Origin: Blastobasis lacticolella
Taxonomy: Eukaryota; Arthropoda; Insecta; Lepidoptera; Blastobasidae
Assembly (NCBI GenBank): GCA_905147135.1
Contig: LR990044.1
Location: 18,173,622-18,237,621, forward strand
Length of the DNA: 64,000 bases
Direction: 5' to 3'
Shown: piece by piece, positions 57,581 through 64,000 of the stretch
Layout of the letters: each line of letters starts with the position of its first letter
Position numbering within the stretch: the first letter of the stretch is position 1
The notes under the pieces: generated by a model
The model's input: only the letters and a program-made list of their open reading frames with translations
Database searches by the model: none
What the model was told of the DNA's origin: nothing
Translations under genes and position numbers: made by a program

Positions 57581-59800
57581 TCAGTCCCATGGACTTTTGT
57601 CATTTACATATTCAGATATACTATAATAACTTTTTTGACATAATTTGTTTTTTATAGCGACTTTAAATTTATGCAATGGTAAATTCTGAATATCTGTTGG
57701 AACCTTATTATAAAAGCGTACACATTGACCCATAAATGATTTGTGGACTTTGGCTAGACGACAAGCACCAGCAACAAGCTTATCTTTATTTCTCGTATTA
57801 ATATTATGAACATCACTATTCTTCTTAAATAAGTGTAAATTTTTATGAACATACATTAAGTTCTCATATATATATTGTGACGGCATTGTCATTATATCAA
57901 TATTCCTGAATTTATCTCTAAGTGAAGTTCTAGGTCTCAATTGATAAATCGCGCGAATAGCCCTTTTCTGCAATACAAATACATTGTGCCAGTCGGCAGC
58001 ATGTCCCCACAGCAGTATGCCATAGGCCATAATACTGTGGAAATAACTAAAATAAACTAATCTTGCTGTAGCCTCGTCAGAAATACCCCGTATTTTCTTT
58101 ACAGCATATGCTGCAGAACTTAGCCTTTTCGCTAATTTATCAATGTGAGGACCCCATTGCAATTTATTATCCAGAGTAAAGCCTAAAAATACTGTAGAAT
58201 CAACAAGATTTAAATTTTCGCCTTTTATTTGTACATTAGTGGGCACTGATCTAACATTTGGCAAAGAGAATTTTAAACATTTTGTCTTCTTGCCATTCAG
58301 TAATAAATTATTAACCGTAAACCAGTTTACCACTTCTGCAATAGCCTTGTTCACGTCTTCATATGTTAATTGTTGTCTTTTTACTTTAAACACTAAAGAT
58401 GTATCGTCCGCGAACAAGACAATTTCATGGGTATCTTTTACAAAGTACGGTAAGTCATTTACATAAACAAGAAACAAAAACGGCCCTAAAATAGATCCCT
58501 GGGGGACACCCATAGAGACAACAGACCCCATAGATCTCTCTCCGTTTACATCAACTTTTTGAATTCTATGACTCAAGTATGAATTTAGCAAGTTTAGGGC
58601 CAAGTCCTTTATTCCATAATGTTTCAAAATATCATGATTAACGCAATCAAAGGCTTTGGATAAATCACAGAAAACCCCCAAGGCATCACGGGATTCCTCC
58701 CAGGCCCCAAAGATATGTTTAATAAGTTCAACACCTGCATCAGCTGTTGAACGACCGCGAGTTAAACCGAATTGTTTATGATGCAATAGGTTACCTCCAT
58801 AAAAATGAGCTTTTAGTTGATTTAATATGATTTTCTCAAATATTTTACTTAGAGCCGGTAAAATTGAAACTGGTCTAAAATTTGTAGGATCCGTTGTATT
58901 ACCAGTTTTCAACAATGGAATAACTTTACTGTGCTTCATCAGGTCAGGAAATTCACCATTATCAACACAATTATTAAATATATTCGCTAAGTGGACAGCA
59001 ATAACATCAATTACAGAGCTAATAATTTTTACTGACATACCATCAATGTCGGCAGTTGCTTTCATTTTTATGGTTTTAAAAGCCTTAACTATATCTTCAG
59101 GTGTTGCATGCTCGAACTTAAAATCGATGACACTCTCGGGTACATTTTGCTTTAACAAGGATTCAGCGAGAGCAGGAGACGAATTTAAGGATTTCGTAGT
59201 TGACACTGGAATGGCTGTAAAAAATTTATTGAACGCCTCCGCAACTTCCGAGTTTTTGGTAACAACATTATCATTTATCTTTAAACTGTACTTAGTATCG
59301 CGATTTGTTACTTTTCCAGTTTCACTATTTATTATCTGCCATGTGGATTTTACTACATCTGTGCTATTTTTTAGTTTGTTTTTAATGAAATTCGATTTAG
59401 CTGTAGCACATACGCGTTTAAATAACTTCGAATAATGTTTAACATACTCAGCAAATTCTACGCTATTATTATACGCCCGTTCTGCATAGAGCTCATATAA
59501 TTTATTTCTACTCTTATGTATTCCTGCTGTCGCCCAATCGCTAAACATAAGTTTGCTGTTTACTGCCTTCACCTTTGGTTTGAATATACTATTACTTTCA
59601 GTTTTTGTCATGTGTAAAACTGAATTATAATATTCATTTGTATCATCAAAATACTTTAAATTAGATGATTTCTCTATAATGTTATTTCTAAAACTGTTTA
59701 GACGGTTGTTGTTAATTGGTACAAATTTAATAGTATTTTTTGTTTCTTTCCTCATATTAACATTAAACACAGCTAATTGACCACAATTATCGGATTGCAA
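57581..59800 (-). CDS. LINE reverse transcriptase (739 codons, intact catalytic box)
   Basis: This open frame holds all core RT blocks: NFRPVSILPALSKIFEKII, DLSKAFDCVNHD (first catalytic Asp), GVPQGSILGPFLFLVYVNDL, and the catalytic VLFADDTSLVF. It ends with a CR1/Daphne-like C-terminal tail (HNINTRNKDKLV) and SPWD before the stop. Such enzymes copy the element RNA at a nicked target. The endonuclease needed for that is in another frame upstream (59835-60086 open piece) and incomplete, so the copy is probably immobile although the RT frame itself has no stop. It is the same family as the decayed fragments at 6640, 26620 and 41236. Confidence 0.88.
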   Translation of the reverse strand: MQSDNCGQLAVFNVNMRKETKNTIKFVPINNNRLNSFRNNIIEKSSNLKYFDDTNEYYNSVLHMTKTESNSIFKPKVKAVNSKLMFSDWATAGIHKSRNKLYELYAERAYNNSVEFAEYVKHYSKLFKRVCATAKSNFIKNKLKNSTDVVKSTWQIINSETGKVTNRDTKYSLKINDNVVTKNSEVAEAFNKFFTAIPVSTTKSLNSSPALAESLLKQNVPESVIDFKFEHATPEDIVKAFKTIKMKATADIDGMSVKIISSVIDVIAVHLANIFNNCVDNGEFPDLMKHSKVIPLLKTGNTTDPTNFRPVSILPALSKIFEKIILNQLKAHFYGGNLLHHKQFGLTRGRSTADAGVELIKHIFGAWEESRDALGVFCDLSKAFDCVNHDILKHYGIKDLALNLLNSYLSHRIQKVDVNGERSMGSVVSMGVPQGSILGPFLFLVYVNDLPYFVKDTHEIVLFADDTSLVFKVKRQQLTYEDVNKAIAEVVNWFTVNNLLLNGKKTKCLKFSLPNVRSVPTNVQIKGENLNLVDSTVFLGFTLDNKLQWGPHIDKLAKRLSSAAYAVKKIRGISDEATARLVYFSYFHSIMAYGILLWGHAADWHNVFVLQKRAIRAIYQLRPRTSLRDKFRNIDIMTMPSQYIYENLMYVHKNLHLFKKNSDVHNINTRNKDKLVAGACRLAKVHKSFMGQCVRFYNKVPTDIQNLPLHKFKVAIKNKLCQKSYYSISEYVNDKSPWD

Positions 59801-59834
59801 TTTGTTTATTACAGACTGGCTACATGCCTGGATA

Positions 59835-60236
59835 TCACAAAAAATGTTGTCTAGACAAGTTGATACTTGTTATTCTAGTAGGCTCTAAAAATAAGTTGAT
59901 TAAATTATGACACTTAAATAATGATATTAGCCTACCAGTATATTTACAAGATACGTCTAATAAATCTATATTAAAATCTCCACAAACAACAATATTTTTA
60001 TTACAATTGCTAACTTTAATAAGGGCTTCATCCATAATTTTCTCGAACAAATCAAATGATGAAGCCGGAGGTCTGTATACGCTCATTACAATAAGTCGCT
60101 CAAGTTCTATACAGGCAATTTCAGCAGTTCGTTCAACAGACAGCTTGACAATATCAGTGCGTTCCTTGCATTTTAGGCAATTACGAGCAAGTATTAGGGA
60201 ACCTCCATGAATTGCCTGCCCTCTTGTAAACGAACT
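59835..60236 (-). pseudogene. LINE endonuclease domain, partial
   Basis: The minus-strand frame carries the endonuclease landmarks GGSLILARN, MSVYRPP and GDFNIDL. It lacks the N-terminal third and ends at a stop after the frame change near 59860. Confidence 0.8.
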
Positions 60237-60245
60237 TGCAAGTTT

Positions 60246-60641
60246 GTGGTTGTTAAAGCCAAATATGATATGATATGTTATATTTATAATAGTGTGATCT
60301 CTAACCCGCCTGCCAAGCGTGGAGATTATGACAATAACCTTCCCTTTCTTGGAAGAGGCCCTAAGTTGTGCAGTGGACTGTTACGGGCTGTGATGATGAT
60401 ATAATTAATTACTCACAACACAATATACTTGAAATTCTCTAAATTATAGCGAATGCGATGGATAGCCATAGTAAAACTATTGCGAACGCCATTTTAATAT
60501 ATGTTTCTAAAACTTTTTAAGGTATGTTTGAGGTTTCGTACCGCGTATCTTTGTTTACGAGTAGCCCGATATTCGACACCACAGTTGCATGCATCATGGT
60601 CACGGGACAACTTTAAAATGTGTGATGATAACTGCAGCAGT
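60246..60641. other. No gene seen
   Basis: Mixed sequence between two LINE fragments, no recognised feature. Confidence 0.5.
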
Positions 60642-61724
60642 TTAAAACGCCTTGAACAAAGTCACTTTTACGTCTGTCGTGCAGCGAGCAAAATTGCTCC
60701 TCACTGCCAACGCCCTGCGCTCGCGCTCAATGTCGCTATCGTCCCGTAGATCGCTAGTGACAATGTGCCCTAGATACTTAAATTTATTTACTATATTAAG
60801 TACTGCACCGTTAAGACATACAGGTGGCACACAGCGTGACTCCTGTCTAGGTGCTTTAAACACTAGAATTTTACTCTTTTTCGGGTTGTATTTTAAACCG
60901 TGTGCCTCCGCATATGTCTCGCAGGTTGCCAGTAATTCTTTCAACCCTCTTATCAACGGACTGAGCAGCACCATGGCGTCTGCATAGCTTATGTTGTTGA
61001 CACAGGTACCGTCAATGTGACAGCCCACATGAGTGCTGCTCAGTCGCTCGACAAGTTCGTTGATATATAGGTTGAATAACATAGGCGAACTTAACCCCCC
61101 CTGCCGCACACCGCATTTCAGCCTATACTCATCCGACAGAGTACCGGCCAATCTCACCCGGTTTGTCTGGTTAGCATACCAGTATTTGAGGAGGGACGTA
61201 TATTCCGCCGGCACACCCGCGTTCGTCGTTGTCAAGTCGAGAAAACACGCGTATACCGGCGTCCTCCTCTTAGTATAGTACTTGACAGTGTGTTTTAGGG
61301 CAAGAATGGCGCTCTCCGTGGACACGCTTGGTTTGAACCCGAACTGCGCGTCATGCACGGTAACGTGTTCCGAGAGCCACCCATTCAACAGACCGTCAAG
61401 CACCTTGGCCGCGGTGGTAGCGAGCGAGATGGGCCGGTAGTTGTTCATGTCGGATGTGTCACCCGTTTTGTTCTTAACAATAGGAACTACTGTAGTCCGC
61501 ATTAGCGGTTCTGGCAAATAAGAGTGACCTATACACAGGGTGAAAAACAGCGACAACACTCGCGGAAGATGGGCCCCCGCATGCTTAAAATGTTCAATGC
61601 TGAGACCATAATGTCCCGGAGACTTCCCACGTTGCAATTTCGAAATAGTTCTAGCAATATGCTTAGCTGGTATTTTTATGTTCCGCCGAGACATAGCCAC
61701 CCTTCCGCCTACACCCCGCCTCAT
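60642..61724 (-). pseudogene. Second LINE reverse transcriptase, catalytic box mutated (YADA)
   Basis: A 360-codon open frame with RT blocks NNYRPISLATTAAKVLDGLL, DAQFGFKPSVSTESAI, and GVRQGGLSSPMLFNLYINEL. Where YADD is expected it reads ISYADAMVLL, so the second catalytic Asp is Ala. The segment after CFLDL (normally SKAFD and about 20 residues) is replaced by TTTNAGVP, an in-frame deletion that removes the first catalytic Asp region. The frame is open yet cannot encode an active RT. It is truncated at the C-terminus. It belongs to a different LINE lineage from the one at 57495-60245. Confidence 0.85.
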
Positions 61725-62050
61725 GAGTTTGTATAGCTATCCACTCGTGATTGAGTGTAACCTGTATAAACTTAAGCCTAAAGTAGAATGTAAAATGACA
61801 GATTACGAAAGTGTTAACCGTATTTTGTGGGGTGAAAGACAGCCACAACAAATTGTTAAGTACCTTGACCTCTGTCACTCTGCCCTGAGTCTTATACATT
61901 TTCCACAGGAACTGAGTGAATGCTGCGATGGATTCTGTAATCGCAGAGACCATCACTCAGTTCTTGATGAAATGTATTAAAAATAGTAAATACCCTATCA
62001 CTTGCTGCTATACAAACCCCATCCATTGACCTTCTCAGGGACTTACAATA
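61725..62050. other. No gene assigned
   Basis: Open stretches exist on both strands (for example 61678-61980 plus), but neither is recognised. It lies between two LINE-derived pieces and may be decayed LINE DNA. Confidence 0.4.
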
Positions 62051-62051
62051 T

Positions 62052-62471
62052 AAAGCGCGCTCCACATGTGGATAGTTCCGCGGGAACACGAGAATGTAGA
62101 GATAGTATTCGTGTAGTCCCGTGCATATTTGGCATGTCTCGCCTATTTCATAGACTAAGTAGAGATAGTTTGTTGTCGTCTCGATTCGATCGATTTTATA
62201 TTAATATTCCGAGCGCTTCTTCCCGTAACAGGTTCGGAATACACTTGACCATGATCCAGGATATAAGTAGATCAAGTAATTACAGTAGAGCAGCTGCCAT
62301 CACCTCTGTGACCCTGTTTACAGTAGATTACCGATATTAAACTGATGAATCGATAAAATGTCGCGCGTTTTGACACCACCACATCCCTAATAGGCGAGAA
62401 TGTAGAGGATCGACCAAAGTCCCGGCAAAAGTTTCGCCGGAAGTTTCGGCGAACATGTGGAGCGCGCTTTA
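62052..62471. mobile_element. Short DNA element with TAAAGCGCGCTCCACATGT ends
   Basis: 19-base inverted ends at 62052-62070 and 62453-62471 enclose 420 bases. A piece of reverse S1 SINE lies inside (about 62240-62325). Its insertion abuts the LINE ORF1 scrap. Confidence 0.7.
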
Positions 62472-62790
62472 CTGTGACTGTCCATTATTTTTGTCCGTAA
62501 TTTCAGCGACTCCGTTTTGTTGTCTTACGCGATAATTCACAAAACGCCTGAACAATACGCCGGAAGGCCATAGTTTGTCATCCAGAAAGGTATTGATTTT
62601 ATGCTTCGTTACAAACAGCTTGTAGGAATTATATTCTTTTTGTTGTTTCATTTTAATTTTCACCAGTGTAATACGCTCTTGAGGTTTGTTAAACACGTAG
62701 TCAATAGCATCCTGTTCAGACACCGCCTTATGCAGTGTCCGCCGCTTTGAACAATTGAGTAGGCTCAGCAGTTTCGGCAACCGCGCTACC
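62469..62790 (-). pseudogene. LINE ORF1 C-terminal scrap
   Basis: The minus-strand frame of 103 codons includes QERITLVKIKMKQQKEYNSY and DDKLWPSGVLFRRFVNYR, which resembles the C-terminal domain of ORF1 proteins of lepidopteran CR1/Zenon-like LINEs (recognised from general knowledge). It is truncated on both sides. Confidence 0.65.

Positions 62791-64000
<1,210 letters not shown>

Larger units (their letters stand above)
57495..60245 (-). mobile_element. CR1/Jockey-like LINE, 5' truncated, RT frame intact
   Basis: The minus strand reads from the middle of the endonuclease to the 3' A tract (plus-strand T run at about 57490-57503). The endonuclease part (about 60230-59860) includes TRGQAIHGGSLILARNCL, VCGDFNIDLLDVS and PTRITS. 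A frame change near 59860 separates it from the long RT frame. The first part of the endonuclease and any ORF1 are missing. Confidence 0.9.

Noticed and set aside
58827..59435. 202-codon plus-strand frame
   Set aside because: It is antisense to the intact LINE reverse transcriptase.

Overview
The window looks like gene-poor, repeat-rich nuclear DNA of a lepidopteran. This is inferred from the tRNA-derived SINEs, LINE tails of types common in moths and butterflies, spliced exons, and bracovirus-type genes, which parasitoid wasps deliver to caterpillars. No functional tRNA, rRNA or CRISPR array was seen.

Region 1 (about 0.3-39.7 kb) holds three tandem copies of a three-exon cassette for the C-terminal 134 residues of a small four-helix membrane protein that I do not recognise: 324-4974, 22763-24977 and 37639-39744. 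Every copy keeps intact splice sites, phase and stop, but no first exon is visible beside any of them. The spacers hold a stack of nested elements: a Gypsy remnant is interrupted by LINE A, LINE A by an RNase H-bearing LINE B, and LINE B by a coding-poor LTR element. In spacer 1 only, the LTR element is interrupted by a degenerate 5.1-kb DIRS-like element that still shows both inverted terminal repeats and the internal complementary region. About 17 kb of unit 1 and 12 kb of unit 2 are nearly identical, differing mainly by the DIRS insertion. That block ends inside exon 2, so the units look like products of recent unequal exchange (or an assembly duplication).

Region 2 (39.7-47 kb) continues unit 3 with the same Gypsy remnant, now split by an RTE-like LINE fragment and by a 1.3-kb foldback element with a perfect 8-bp target duplication. 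A LINE scrap and a TA microsatellite follow.

Region 3 (47.8-52.9 kb) is a compact intronless cluster of bracovirus-type genes: a protein tyrosine phosphatase (PTP) with a damaged WPD loop (minus), a viral-ankyrin gene (plus), a second PTP with a canonical signature loop (plus), the tail of a third PTP left by a 1,280-bp tandem duplication, and a second ankyrin gene cut off by a repeat that carries the 5' end of U2 snRNA. TATA and initiator motifs remain in front of two genes. The reading is that bracovirus DNA integrated into the germ line and was kept or only recently acquired.

Region 4 (53-64 kb) is repeats: a 55-bp near-perfect palindrome, an inverted pair of G-rich/C-rich repeats, foldback elements, a CR1/Jockey-like LINE with an intact 739-codon reverse transcriptase frame, a second LINE whose YADD box reads YADA, a LINE ORF1 tail, and a GT microsatellite of more than 720 bp running off the window end.
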